From: Anaeromicrobium sp.
GTDB taxonomy: Bacteria > Bacillota > Clostridia > Peptostreptococcales > Thermotaleaceae
Direction of reading: 5' to 3'
DNA length: 60,919 nucleotides
Assembly (NCBI RefSeq): GCF_025210435.1
Contig: NZ_JAOART010000123.1
Location: 1 to 60,919 of the forward strand
Made by a program: the position numbers and the translations under genes. The notes beneath the pieces were generated by a model that was not told where the DNA came from, searched no databases, and was given only the letters and a program-made list of their open reading frames with translations. Below are positions 42,950-52,852 of the stretch, in pieces (within the stretch, counting starts at the first letter, position 1; each line of letters starts with the position of its first letter).

Positions 42950-44104
42950 ATGAAGAATATTAGCATTTTAGGTTCCACAGGTTCAATTGGAACACAGGCA
43001 CTAGAGGTGGTTAGAAGTAATAAGGGAAAATTTAAAGTTGTGGGATTAACGGCAGGAAAAAACATAGATTTATTAGAAAAACAAATAAGAGAGTTTAATC
43101 CAAAAGTAGTAGCACTTATGGATGAAGAGAAATCTATGGAGTTAAAAAAAAGAATTTCTCATATGGATGTGGAAATTTTAAGTGGTATAGAAGGTTTAAA
43201 TAGGGTGGCTACACTAAAGTCAACTCAAATAGTTTTAACATCAGTAGTTGGAATGGTAGGTCTAGTACCTACTATGAAAGCTATAGAAGCTAAAAAGGAT
43301 ATAGCACTGGCTAATAAGGAAACCTTAGTAACAGCTGGTAAAATAGTTATGGATGCAGCAAAGAAAAACAAGGTTAAAATATTGCCTGTAGATAGTGAGC
43401 ATAGTGCCATATTTCAATCCCTTTCTGGGTATGAGAACAAGGATATTAATAGGGTTATTTTAACTGCCTCAGGAGGACCTTTTAGAGGACTAAAAAGGGA
43501 TGAAGTAAAGGATAAAAAGGTAAATGAAGCCTTAAAACATCCTAAGTGGAATATGGGTAAGAAAATTAGTATTGATTCAGCTACTTTAATGAATAAGGGC
43601 CTTGAGGTCATAGAGGCAAAGTGGTTATTTGATGTGGAACCAGAACAAATAGAAGTGGTAGTACACCCACAAAGCATAATTCATTCTATGGTAGAATATA
43701 AGGATTCTTCCATAATATCTCAGATGGGCTACCCTGATATGAGGGTTCCTATACAATATGCATTAACTTATCCTAAAAGAACAAAGAATAACTATGAAAG
43801 AACAGATTTTTACAAAATAGGGCAACTTACCTTTGAAAAAGCAGATACAGAAACTTTTCCATGCCTAGAACTGGCATATGAAGCACTGAAAAAAGGTGGA
43901 AGCTATCCTGCTGTATTAAATGGTGCAAATGAAGAATTAGTAGAATTATATATACAAGAAAAAATTAAATTTTATGATATTTCAGATACTATAAAAGAAG
44001 TGCTAGAAGCACATGTTCCTAAATATAATTTTAATGTGAAAGATATTATCCAGATTGACAAATGGTCTAGAGACTTTGTGAAAAATAAATTTAAAGGAGT
44101 GTAA
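42950..44104 (+). CDS. dxr: 1-deoxy-D-xylulose 5-phosphate reductoisomerase
   Basis: Makes 2-C-methyl-D-erythritol 4-phosphate in the non-mevalonate isoprenoid pathway. The 384-residue protein has the NADPH-binding LGSTGSIGTQALEVV, LANKETLVTAG, the metal-site region PVDSEHSAIFQSL, SGGPFRG, and NMGKKISIDSATLMNKGLE. With uppS and ispG it puts three isoprenoid steps into one cluster. AAGGATGG is the ribosome site. Confidence 0.98.
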   Translation: MKNISILGSTGSIGTQALEVVRSNKGKFKVVGLTAGKNIDLLEKQIREFNPKVVALMDEEKSMELKKRISHMDVEILSGIEGLNRVATLKSTQIVLTSVVGMVGLVPTMKAIEAKKDIALANKETLVTAGKIVMDAAKKNKVKILPVDSEHSAIFQSLSGYENKDINRVILTASGGPFRGLKRDEVKDKKVNEALKHPKWNMGKKISIDSATLMNKGLEVIEAKWLFDVEPEQIEVVVHPQSIIHSMVEYKDSSIISQMGYPDMRVPIQYALTYPKRTKNNYERTDFYKIGQLTFEKADTETFPCLELAYEALKKGGSYPAVLNGANEELVELYIQEKIKFYDISDTIKEVLEAHVPKYNFNVKDIIQIDKWSRDFVKNKFKGV

Positions 44105-44106
44105 TT

Positions 44107-45108
44107 ATGACAACATTCATAGTTGCCGTTTTGGTTTTTGGCATATTAGTACTTTTTCATGAATTTGGACATTTTAGTGTGGCTAAGCTTGTAGGTATAA
44201 AGGTTCATGAATTTGCAATTGGCATGGGTCCTAAAATTATTAGTTATAAGGGCCAAGAAACAAGATACTCAGTAAGGATACTTCCCATAGGCGGATACGT
44301 TAAAATGGAAGGAGAAGATGAAAAATCATCTGATGAAAGAAGCTTTAATAATAAACCCCTATGGGCAAGACTAGGTGTCATAATAGCAGGACCCTTAATG
44401 AACTTTGTATTGGCTGTCATAGTATTTAGTACAATATCTTATTCAGTAGGATTTGCAACTACTGTAGTGGCAGAAGCTACAAAGGATTTACCAGCTTATA
44501 AAGCAGGACTTAAAAGTGGAGATAAAATAATAGCTATAAATGATAAAAAAGTACGTACTTGGGATGAAATTGTTAAGAATATAAGTGAGTCAAAGGATGA
44601 TATAAAAATATCCTATGAACGAAATGATAAAAGCGAACATGTATATATAACTCCTGCAGTAAATAAAGAAGACAATAGAAGGATAATAGGTATATCGCCC
44701 AAAATTGAAAAATCAATTATTAAATCTATTGAAAATAGCTTTGACAGAATAATTTTTATAATAGGTGAAATGTTTAGTTTCTTCAGTAGATTATTTGGAG
44801 GTAAGGCATCAGCTAGTGAAGTGGTAGGTCCTGTAGGTATTATTCATTTAGTTGGAGAGGCTGCTAAAACTAATATATATAATGTATTATTTTTAACGGG
44901 ATTAATTAGCATAAACTTAGGAATGGTTAACCTATTACCTATACCAGCTTTAGATGGAGGTAGAATAATATTTTTACTATTTGAGGCAATTAATGGTAAA
45001 CCCCTAGACCCCGATAAGGAAGGTATGATTCATTTTACAGGGTTTGTATTACTTATGGGATTAATGATTTTTATGGTATGGAAAGACTTAGGAAGATTTG
45101 TGTTTTAA
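44107..45108 (+). CDS. rseP: RseP/RasP-type site-2 zinc protease
   Basis: A membrane-embedded metalloprotease that cuts anti-sigma factors and signal-peptide remnants inside the membrane. The 333-residue protein has the zinc motif HEFGH (His18, Glu19, His22), a PDZ domain (about 115-190, AYKAGLKSGDKIIAIND) and the third zinc ligand region NLLPIPALDGGR. Three or four membrane segments. It begins two bases after dxr. The substrate cannot be read from the sequence. Confidence 0.96.
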   Translation: MTTFIVAVLVFGILVLFHEFGHFSVAKLVGIKVHEFAIGMGPKIISYKGQETRYSVRILPIGGYVKMEGEDEKSSDERSFNNKPLWARLGVIIAGPLMNFVLAVIVFSTISYSVGFATTVVAEATKDLPAYKAGLKSGDKIIAINDKKVRTWDEIVKNISESKDDIKISYERNDKSEHVYITPAVNKEDNRRIIGISPKIEKSIIKSIENSFDRIIFIIGEMFSFFSRLFGGKASASEVVGPVGIIHLVGEAAKTNIYNVLFLTGLISINLGMVNLLPIPALDGGRIIFLLFEAINGKPLDPDKEGMIHFTGFVLLMGLMIFMVWKDLGRFVF

Positions 45109-45147
45109 CCTATGGGTATAACTATCTTATGAAGAGAGTTGAATAAT

Positions 45148-46203
45148 ATGAGAATTAATAGAAAAATCACAAAAAAAATTAATGTTGGAGAAGTTACCAT
45201 TGGAGGTGACTCTCCTATTTTAATTCAATCAATGACTAATACGGATACAAGGGATGTATTAGCTACAGTAAATCAAATAAACAAATTAATAGAGGCAGGC
45301 TGTGAAATTGTTAGAATTGCCATACCTGACATGGAGGCTGCAAAGGCCGTTTCTGAAATAAAAAAACAAGTTAATGTGCCATTAGTTGCAGATATACACT
45401 TTGACTATAGATTAGCACTAGAGTGTATGGATAATGGAATTGATAAATTAAGACTAAATCCTGGTAATATAGGAAGTGCTCAGAGAGTAGAGATGGTAGT
45501 AAAAAAAGCTAAGGAGAAAAACATACCCATAAGAATTGGTGTAAATGGGGGTTCTTTAGATAAAAAAATACTAGATAAATATGGGAAAGTGACAGCAGAG
45601 GCCCTAGTAGAAAGTGCCCTAGACCATGTGGCAATTTTAGAAAAGTTAAACTTTAATGATATTATAATATCATTAAAGGCATCAGATGTTAAATTGACAT
45701 TAGATGCTTATAGGTTAATGTCTAGGAAAGTTGATTATCCATTACATGTGGGAGTGACGGAAGCTGGTACCATATACAAGGGGACTATTAAGTCATCAAT
45801 AGGTATAGGAGCCCTTTTATTAGATGGAATAGGAGATACTATAAGAGTATCCTTAACGGGAGACCCTGTAGAGGAAGTAAAGGTAGGGAGAGAAATATTA
45901 AGATCAATAGGAATAAGAAACTTTGGAATTAATATGATATCTTGCCCTACTTGTGGAAGATGTCAAATAAATTTAATAGAATTGGCTGGGCGAATTGAGA
46001 AAAAGCTAGAAAATATTCAAAAACCCATTTCAGTAGCCATAATGGGCTGTGCAGTAAATGGCCCAGGTGAGGCTAAAGAAGCAGATATAGGTATAGCCGG
46101 TGGAAATGGTAGTGCACTACTATTTAAAAAGGGGAAAATAGTAGGAAAGATAGATGAGAATAAGGTTGAAGAAGTCTTATTAGAAGAGATAAGTAAGATG
46201 TAG
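45148..46203 (+). CDS. ispG: 4-hydroxy-3-methylbut-2-enyl diphosphate synthase
   Basis: The [4Fe-4S] enzyme of the penultimate step of the non-mevalonate pathway. The 351-residue protein has the TIM-barrel part with QSMTNTDTRDV and RLNPGNIGS and the cluster-binding cysteines Cys266, Cys269 and Cys301 (SCPTCGRC, MGCAVNGPGE). ATG 45148 is preceded by GAAGAGAG, a weak site; a TTG at 45139 is too close to it. In Bacillus proS stands between rseP and polC; here ispG takes that place. Confidence 0.97.
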   Translation: MRINRKITKKINVGEVTIGGDSPILIQSMTNTDTRDVLATVNQINKLIEAGCEIVRIAIPDMEAAKAVSEIKKQVNVPLVADIHFDYRLALECMDNGIDKLRLNPGNIGSAQRVEMVVKKAKEKNIPIRIGVNGGSLDKKILDKYGKVTAEALVESALDHVAILEKLNFNDIIISLKASDVKLTLDAYRLMSRKVDYPLHVGVTEAGTIYKGTIKSSIGIGALLLDGIGDTIRVSLTGDPVEEVKVGREILRSIGIRNFGINMISCPTCGRCQINLIELAGRIEKKLENIQKPISVAIMGCAVNGPGEAKEADIGIAGGNGSALLFKKGKIVGKIDENKVEEVLLEEISKM

Positions 46204-46220
46204 GAGAAAGGAGAAAATAA

Positions 46221-49200
46221 TTGCTTAGATTAAAGGAATTATCTAAGAAGTTTAATTCAGATAAAGTACCAAAGGACAATAGTATAGTTGACAAAATTGT
46301 ATACGATAAAAAGAAGAAGGAATTAAATATAATAATAAATGCAGACGAAATAATAAATAATGAATCATTAGATGTATTAAAAGGAAATATACTAAAAGAA
46401 CTGAATTTTATATGTCAGTTAAGTCTTAAAATAAAATATAAGAATTTAAGTGTAAGGGATAATATAAGATCCTATTGGCCTAACATAGTACATGCACTAA
46501 AGGATGAACATCCATCTATAGTAGCTTGGTTAAACAAACCTAAAATGGAATTTGAAAATGAATATTTAAATATACTATTAGAGAATAATATGGGCATAGA
46601 TTATTTGAAAAATAAAAGTATAGATTATTTTATTAAGCAAAACATTAGAAACGCCTTTGATGAAGATCTTAAAATACAATTTTTGATGAAGAACAATGAT
46701 ATAAAAGAATACTTGAAAGAAAAAGATGCCCAAACACAGTCTATGGTAAAGGATATGGTAGTAAGGGAAGAAAGATCTAGTTTTAAGTCTAATACAAAAA
46801 AGGACGAAGAAAATAACATTATTGATTCTATTGGTAAAAAGATTACAGATGGAGAAATTGCCACATATGAAATAACAGATGAGTCAGGAATGGTAGTCGT
46901 TAAAGGTGAACTAATAGATATGGAAATTAGGGAACTTAAAAGTGGCAAATTCTTATTTAACATTAGTATAACTGATTATAAGGGTACTATTGGAGTAAAG
47001 TTATTTATAAAGAAAGAAGATAAGGAAGGAACTGAAGCTTTATTCAAGAAAGGTCAATTTTATAAAATCAGAGGAGAAGCAAGATATGATACCTTCTCTA
47101 AAGAAGTAATCGTAATGGCTAGAGATGTGATGAAAAGCATGCCAATAGATATACGTGAGGATTTTGAAAAGGAAAAGAGGGTAGAGTTACATGCCCATAC
47201 CCAAATGAGTTCCATGGATGGTGTAGTTTCTGCCACATCTTTAGTAAATAGAGCTGCTAAGTGGGGTCACAAGGCTATTGCCATAACAGATCATGGTGTA
47301 GTACAAGCCTTTCCAGAAGCCATGTCTGCTGCCAAGAAAAATAATATAAAGGTCATATATGGGGTGGAAGGGTACTTAGCAAATGATGGAGAACCCATAG
47401 TTGTAAATCCTAATAATTTAGATTTAGACCAAACTTTTATAGTCTTTGATATAGAGACTACAGGCCTTTCAAGTAAGAATGATAAAATCACAGAAATTGG
47501 GGCTGTAAAGATTAAAGATGGTGAAGTGATAGATTCATTCAATGAGTTAATAAATCCACAAAAGTCTATTCCATTAAAAATCGTTGAACTCACTGGAATA
47601 ACAAACGAAATGGTTAGAAACAAGCCAACTATAGAACATATTCTTCCTAGATTCATGGAATTTATAAAGGACTATCCTGTAGTTGCTCATAATGCAAGTT
47701 TTGATACTTCCTTCATAATGGAGAATTGCGAAAGAATAAATATATCCTTTAATAATCCTATACTAGATACATTAAAGCTTTCTAAAATACTATTGCCAAA
47801 ACTAAAGAGGTATAAACTAAATGTAGTGGCTAAGGAATTGGGAATAGCACTAGTTAATCACCATAGGGCTGTTGATGATGCTAAGGCCACAGGGGAAATC
47901 TTTATAAAATTTTTAGGAATGCTAAAGGAAAAGAATATAAATAGACTAGACAAAATAAATAAATTGTATTCAGATTTGGTAGATGTGAAAAAACTAGATA
48001 CTTATCATATTGTAATATTAGTGAAAAATTATATAGGTCTTAAAAATTTATACAAAATAATTTCAGAGGCCCATATTAAAAACTTCTACAAAAGACCAAG
48101 AATAACAAAATCACTATTATCAAGTATGAGAGAGGGTCTTATAATTGGAACGGCCTGTGAGGCAGGTGAATTATATAGAGCCATATTGAGTAATAAAAGT
48201 GAAAAAGAAATAGAGGAAATAGCTAAATTTTACGATTATCTTGAAATACAGCCTATTTGCAATAATACATTTTTAATAGAAAAGGGCCTTGTGGCAGATA
48301 AAGAAGAATTAAAAGATACTAATAGAAAAATTGTGGCCCTGGGAGAAAAACTGAATAAGCCTGTTGTGGCAACGGGGGATGTACACTTCTTAGACCCTAA
48401 AGATGAAGTATATAGACGAATTCTAATGGCAGGTCAAGGTTTTTCAGATGCGGACAAACAAACACCCCTGCATCTTAAAACTACTGAAGAAATGTTAGAA
48501 GAGTTTAGTTATTTAGGTAAAGATATGGCAAGGGAAGTGGTAATAACTAATACTAATAAAATAGCAGATATGGTAGAATCAATATTACCAATCCCTGAAG
48601 GTACTTATCCTCCTATTATAGATGGATCTGACGAGGATTTGAGAAACATGTGCTATGAAAAGGCCAAAAGAATCTATGGGGACCCTATTCCAGAGATTGT
48701 AATAAAAAGACTTGATAGGGAGTTAAACTCCATTATTAGTAATGGTTATGCAGTTATGTATATAATTTCACAAAAACTTGTTACTAAATCCCTAGAAGAT
48801 GGATACTTAGTAGGGTCAAGGGGTTCTGTAGGTTCTTCCTTTGTAGCTACTATGAGTGATATAACAGAAGTTAATCCATTACCACCCCATTATGTGTGCC
48901 CAAAGTGTAAACACTCAGAGTTTATAACAGATGGTTCCATTGGTAGTGGAGCAGACCTTTCAGATAAAAATTGTCCTAAATGTGAAAGTGTGTATATAAA
49001 AGATGGTCATGAGATTCCCTTTGAAGTATTCTTAGGCTTTGAAGGAGATAAAGAGCCTGATATAGATCTAAACTTTGCAGGGGAATATCAACCAACTGCC
49101 CATAAATATACGGAAGAATTATTTGGAGAGGGTCATGTATATAGGGCAGGAACCATTGGTACAATTGCAGAAAAGACAGCCTATGGTTTTGTGAAAAAAT

Positions 49201-50477
49201 ACCACGACGAAAGGGAAAAAATTGTAAATTTCAGAGAGATAGATAGATTATCAAAGGGGTGTACTGGAGTTAAAAGAACTACAGGGCAACATCCAGGTGG
49301 AGTTATGGTTGTTCCTCACTATAAGGATGTATTTGATTTTTCTCCTATCCAATATCCTGCAAATGATAGTTCATCTGGGGTAATAACAATGCACTTTGAT
49401 TATCACTCCATAAGTGGTAGAATACTTAAACTAGATATACTAGGTCATGATGTTCCCACTATTATAAGGATGCTTCAGGACATAACAGGTATAGACCCAA
49501 CCCATATAGATTTAGGAGATGAGGAAACTATAAGTATATTCACATCTCCAAAGGCACTTAAAATACAAGATGAGGATTTTAAGTGTGAAGTAGGAAGTCT
49601 TGGGGTACCAGAATTTGGAACTAAATTTGTAAGACAAATGCTTGTGGATACACAGCCTACTACCTTTGCAGAACTGGTTCGAATAAGTGGATTATCCCAT
49701 GGAACGGATGTATGGTTAAATAACGCACAGGATTTGGTAAGACAAAATATAGCCCAATTAAAGGATGTTATATCTACTAGGGATGATATTATGAACTATC
49801 TTATATTAAAGGGACTTCCTCCTAAATCTGCCTTTAAAATAATGGAAAAGGTTAGAAAGGGTAAGGGTTTATCAGAGGAAGATGAAGAAATGATGGTCGA
49901 AAATAAAGTTCCTAGTTGGTATATAGAATCATGTAAAAAAATCAAATACATGTTCCCTAAGGCTCATGCCGTTGCATATGTTATGATGTCCTTTAGATTG
50001 GCATATTTTAAAGTTCACCACCCTCTGGCTTTCTATGCCACATATTTTACCACTAAAGCATCTGATTTTGATGCAGAATTAGTTGTTAAGGGAAAAGAAA
50101 CTGTAAGAGAAAAAATAAAAGAATTAGAGAGTATGCAAAATAACCTTACCCAAAAGGAAAAGGACTTACTCACAGTTTTAGAGGTGGTAAATGAAATGTA
50201 TTCAAGGGATTTTGATTTTAAAAGGGTTCATGTATATGAATCCCATTATAATAAATTTCAAATAGAAGATGGAAAATTACTACCACCATTAATTGCACTT
50301 CAAGGTGTTGGGGAAAATGCTGCAAAGAGTATATATGAATGCAAGGATGATGGAGAATTTATCTCTATGGAGGATCTAAGAAATAGGGCCAAGGTTACTA
50401 AGACTGTAATAGAAACATTAAAGAACCATGGATGTTTAAAGGGAGTACCAGAAACTAATCAGTTAAGTTTGTTTTAA
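46221..50477 (+). CDS. polC: DNA polymerase III alpha subunit, PolC type
   Basis: The replicative polymerase of low-GC Gram-positives. The 1418-residue protein has an N-terminal domain, an OB fold (about 210-310), the PHP domain (HAHTQMSSMDG at about 323) interrupted by the DnaQ-type exonuclease (FDIETTG near 408, then HNASFDTSF and HHRAVDDAKATG), a four-cysteine zinc site (VCPKCKHSEF ... NCPKCES) and the palm with DPDIDLNF (about 944). The start is TTG 46221 with AAAGGAGA upstream. Its proofreading and polymerase motifs look complete. Confidence 0.98.
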   Translation: MLRLKELSKKFNSDKVPKDNSIVDKIVYDKKKKELNIIINADEIINNESLDVLKGNILKELNFICQLSLKIKYKNLSVRDNIRSYWPNIVHALKDEHPSIVAWLNKPKMEFENEYLNILLENNMGIDYLKNKSIDYFIKQNIRNAFDEDLKIQFLMKNNDIKEYLKEKDAQTQSMVKDMVVREERSSFKSNTKKDEENNIIDSIGKKITDGEIATYEITDESGMVVVKGELIDMEIRELKSGKFLFNISITDYKGTIGVKLFIKKEDKEGTEALFKKGQFYKIRGEARYDTFSKEVIVMARDVMKSMPIDIREDFEKEKRVELHAHTQMSSMDGVVSATSLVNRAAKWGHKAIAITDHGVVQAFPEAMSAAKKNNIKVIYGVEGYLANDGEPIVVNPNNLDLDQTFIVFDIETTGLSSKNDKITEIGAVKIKDGEVIDSFNELINPQKSIPLKIVELTGITNEMVRNKPTIEHILPRFMEFIKDYPVVAHNASFDTSFIMENCERINISFNNPILDTLKLSKILLPKLKRYKLNVVAKELGIALVNHHRAVDDAKATGEIFIKFLGMLKEKNINRLDKINKLYSDLVDVKKLDTYHIVILVKNYIGLKNLYKIISEAHIKNFYKRPRITKSLLSSMREGLIIGTACEAGELYRAILSNKSEKEIEEIAKFYDYLEIQPICNNTFLIEKGLVADKEELKDTNRKIVALGEKLNKPVVATGDVHFLDPKDEVYRRILMAGQGFSDADKQTPLHLKTTEEMLEEFSYLGKDMAREVVITNTNKIADMVESILPIPEGTYPPIIDGSDEDLRNMCYEKAKRIYGDPIPEIVIKRLDRELNSIISNGYAVMYIISQKLVTKSLEDGYLVGSRGSVGSSFVATMSDITEVNPLPPHYVCPKCKHSEFITDGSIGSGADLSDKNCPKCESVYIKDGHEIPFEVFLGFEGDKEPDIDLNFAGEYQPTAHKYTEELFGEGHVYRAGTIGTIAEKTAYGFVKKYHDEREKIVNFREIDRLSKGCTGVKRTTGQHPGGVMVVPHYKDVFDFSPIQYPANDSSSGVITMHFDYHSISGRILKLDILGHDVPTIIRMLQDITGIDPTHIDLGDEETISIFTSPKALKIQDEDFKCEVGSLGVPEFGTKFVRQMLVDTQPTTFAELVRISGLSHGTDVWLNNAQDLVRQNIAQLKDVISTRDDIMNYLILKGLPPKSAFKIMEKVRKGKGLSEEDEEMMVENKVPSWYIESCKKIKYMFPKAHAVAYVMMSFRLAYFKVHHPLAFYATYFTTKASDFDAELVVKGKETVREKIKELESMQNNLTQKEKDLLTVLEVVNEMYSRDFDFKRVHVYESHYNKFQIEDGKLLPPLIALQGVGENAAKSIYECKDDGEFISMEDLRNRAKVTKTVIETLKNHGCLKGVPETNQLSLF

Positions 50478-50535
50478 TAGTTATAGATTAAATATGTGTA
50501 ATATGCCTTAATCTGTATTAAACTCTATTTTACAC

Positions 50536-50564
50536 TTGCGTCACTATTTCATATGTGATATCAT
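50536..50564 (+). promoter_or_regulatory. candidate promoter before rimP
   Basis: TTGCGT (50536-50541), a 17-base spacer and TATCAT (50559-50564). The 226-base gap from polC to rimP has no other good promoter pair. The hairpin at 50595-50619 is downstream of it, which would make that hairpin an attenuator in the leader. In Bacillus the rimP-nusA operon is autoregulated, so such an arrangement is plausible but not shown. Confidence 0.35.
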
Positions 50565-50594
50565 TAAAACGATAATCATATAATTTTCTGTTAA

Positions 50595-50622
50595 AAAGAG
50601 TGGGAAAAACCCACTCTTTGCA
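50595..50622 (+). terminator. terminator-like hairpin between polC and rimP
   Basis: AAAGAGTGGG (50595-50604) and CCCACTCTTT (50610-50619) form a ten-pair stem around AAAAA. The stem ends in three T, but the tail (GCATTTATT) is only moderately U-rich. It either ends the polC transcript or attenuates a rimP leader. Confidence 0.65.
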
Positions 50623-50703
50623 TTTATTAAGAAATCATAGAGAATAATATATTTAAACTTTTATAAAAATATGTATATAGAAATAAAACAAGGGAGGGAT
50701 ATT

Positions 50704-51168
50704 ATGTCAAAGAAGCGTACTGTGGAAATAGTAGAAGAATTGGCTATTCCTATCATAGAAGAAAATAAATTTGAATTAGTTGATGTGGAATTTGTAAAAG
50801 AAGGACCACATTGGTTTTTACGATTATACATAGATAAAGACGGAGGTATAGGATTAGATCATTGTCAATTAGTAAGTGAAAAAATAAGTAAGAAATTAGA
50901 CGAAGTAGATCCTATAGAACATAATTACTATTTAGAAGTATCTTCACCAGGAATAGATAGACCACTTAAAAAGGATAGAGATTTTGAGAAATATAAAGGT
51001 GAACAGATAGAAATATTTTTATATGCTCCATATGAGGGCAAAAAGGTCCTTCAAGGTGAATTGTTAGGACTAGAAAATAATGAAATTAAAGTAAAAGATG
51101 AAAATAACAATATAATTAATATAGGAAGAAACAAAGTTTCTAAAGTTAAATTAGCTGTTATTTTCTAA
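50704..51168 (+). CDS. rimP: ribosome maturation factor RimP
   Basis: RimP helps late 30S assembly around S12. The 154-residue protein has the two-domain form: VEIVEELAIPIIEEN, DVEFVKEGPHWFLRLYID, YLEVSSPGIDRPLK and a C-terminal SH3-like end. ATG 50704 is five bases after GGGAGGG; the frame is open back to 50671 but has no ribosome site there. It heads the nusA-infB cluster, 18 bases before nusA. Confidence 0.95.
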   Translation: MSKKRTVEIVEELAIPIIEENKFELVDVEFVKEGPHWFLRLYIDKDGGIGLDHCQLVSEKISKKLDEVDPIEHNYYLEVSSPGIDRPLKKDRDFEKYKGEQIEIFLYAPYEGKKVLQGELLGLENNEIKVKDENNNIINIGRNKVSKVKLAVIF

Positions 51169-51186
51169 ATTAAGGAGGTGTGGCAA

Positions 51187-52236
51187 ATGAATGCAGACTT
51201 TATTGACGCATTAGAGCAAATAGAGAAGGAAAAGGGCATATCTAAGGAAATATTAATAGACGCTATAGAAGCTGCATTAATCTCTGCTTATAAAAGAAAC
51301 TATGGAACGTCACAAAATGTTAAGGTGTACATAAATAGGGAAACAGGAGAGGTTAGAGTTTTTTCAGCTAAGAGCGTAGAGGAATTTGTAGAGGATGAGT
51401 TACTGCAAATTAGCCTAGAGGAAGCAAAGGAAATTGATAGAAACTACGAAATTGGAGACATGATTGAAAGAGAAGTGACTCCAAAGAACTTTGGTAGAAT
51501 AGCAGCTCAAACTGCTAAACAGGTAGTAGTACAAAGAATTAGAGAAGCTGAAAGAGGTATTATATATGATGAATTCGTAAACAAGGAAAGCGAAATTGTC
51601 ACTGGTATTATACAAAGAATGAGCAAAGGTAATGTATATATTAACTTAGGTAAAGCAGAATCTATTTTATCTCCTACAGAACAAATACCAGGAGAAACTT
51701 ATAATCATAATGATAGAATAAAAACATATATTGTAGAAGTTAAAAAGACTACAAAGGGACCTCAAATATTAGTATCTAGAACACATCCAGGATTAGTTAA
51801 AAGATTGTTTGAATTAGAAGTACCTGAAATTCATGATGGTGTTGTAGAAATTAAGAGCATATCAAGAGAAGCAGGTTCTAGAAGTAAAATCGCTGTATAT
51901 TCTCATGACGAAAATGTAGATCCTGTGGGAGCGTGTGTGGGACACAAAGGTGTGAGAGTACAGACTATTGTAAATGAGTTAAAGGGAGAAAAAATCGACA
52001 TTATAAAATGGAGTGAAAATCCTGAAGAACTTATAGCAAGTTCATTGAGTCCATCTAAAGTATTAAAAGTAATTGTCAATGAAGAAGAAAAAACAGCTTT
52101 AGTTGTGGTTCCTGATTATCAATTATCTTTAGCAATAGGAAAAGAAGGGCAAAATGCTCGATTAGCTGCAAAACTCACAAATTGGAAAATTGATATCAAA
52201 AGTGAATCACAATATAGCCAGTCTTTAGAAATATAA
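51187..52236 (+). CDS. nusA: transcription termination/antitermination factor NusA
   Basis: NusA binds RNA polymerase and modulates pausing and termination. The 349-residue protein has the N-terminal domain (ADFIDALEQIEKEKGISKEI), an S1 domain (about 135-200, IVTGIIQRMSKGNVYINLG) and two KH domains (GVRVQTIVNELKGEKIDI and IGKEGQNARLAAKLTNW). There is no extra C-terminal acidic repeat, as is normal in Firmicutes. AAGGAGGTG stands just before ATG 51187. Confidence 0.98.
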   Translation: MNADFIDALEQIEKEKGISKEILIDAIEAALISAYKRNYGTSQNVKVYINRETGEVRVFSAKSVEEFVEDELLQISLEEAKEIDRNYEIGDMIEREVTPKNFGRIAAQTAKQVVVQRIREAERGIIYDEFVNKESEIVTGIIQRMSKGNVYINLGKAESILSPTEQIPGETYNHNDRIKTYIVEVKKTTKGPQILVSRTHPGLVKRLFELEVPEIHDGVVEIKSISREAGSRSKIAVYSHDENVDPVGACVGHKGVRVQTIVNELKGEKIDIIKWSENPEELIASSLSPSKVLKVIVNEEEKTALVVVPDYQLSLAIGKEGQNARLAAKLTNWKIDIKSESQYSQSLEI

Positions 52237-52251
52237 TCAAGGAGGTATATT

Positions 52252-52527
52252 ATGGTAAGAGCCAAAAAGATTCCTCTTAGACAATGTCTTGGTTGTATGG
52301 AAAGTAAGCCAAAAAAAGAATTAATTAGAGTTGTAAGATCAAAGGATGGTCAAATAAGTATAGACAAAACAGGTAAATTAGCTGGCAGAGGCGCATATAT
52401 ATGTGATGATATTCAGTGCTTTAATAAACTTAAGAAAAAAAGAGGTTTAAATAGAGCGTTTAGTCAAGAAATTTCAGAAGAAATATATGAACAACTATGT
52501 GGAGAGATAAAAGGTGATGAAAAATAA
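52252..52527 (+). CDS. rnpM: YlxR family RNA-binding protein (RnpM)
   Basis: A 91-residue protein with the YlxR fold: IPLRQCLGCMESKPKKEL with two Cys, KDGQISIDKTGKLAGRGAYI and DDIQCFNKLKKKRGLNR. In Bacillus the homologue YlxR (RnpM) binds RNase P and alters its activity, and other reports link it to nucleic-acid binding. It lies between nusA and ylxQ and overlaps ylxQ by 11 bases. AAGGAGGTATATT is its ribosome site. Confidence 0.93.
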   Translation: MVRAKKIPLRQCLGCMESKPKKELIRVVRSKDGQISIDKTGKLAGRGAYICDDIQCFNKLKKKRGLNRAFSQEISEEIYEQLCGEIKGDEK

Positions 52528-52822
52528 AATTTATTCTATGCTAGGGTTAGCACAAAGGTCAGGAAATCTCATGACCGGAGAAGACACTTGTCTTATGGAT
52601 ATAAAAAAAGGAAAAATAAATTTAGTCATTGTGGCAGATGATGCTTCAGAGAATACTAAAAAGAAATTTAAGGATGCATGCGCATATAGGAACATTAAAT
52701 TTTTAGTATATGGAGAAAGAGAAGAACTTTCCCATGCCATTGGAAAGTACAATAGGGCGGTTTATGCAGTTAGGGATAAGGGTTTTTCAGAAAAAATATG
52801 TTCTCTCATAGAAACCAATTAA
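52517..52822 (+). CDS. ylxQ: L7Ae-family ribosomal-like protein YlxQ
   Basis: A 101-residue member of the L7Ae/L30e kink-turn-binding family: MLGLAQRSGNLMTGED, INLVIVADDASENTKKKF and the late IGKYNRAVYAVRDKGF. Its cellular role is not fixed, although binding to RNA kink-turns is expected. ATG 52517 is chosen; a GTG three bases upstream is the alternative. It overlaps rnpM, so the pair is coupled. Confidence 0.92.
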   Translation: MKNKIYSMLGLAQRSGNLMTGEDTCLMDIKKGKINLVIVADDASENTKKKFKDACAYRNIKFLVYGEREELSHAIGKYNRAVYAVRDKGFSEKICSLIETN

Positions 52823-52852
52823 TAGCCTAAATAAATTTGGGGGTGAATGCAT

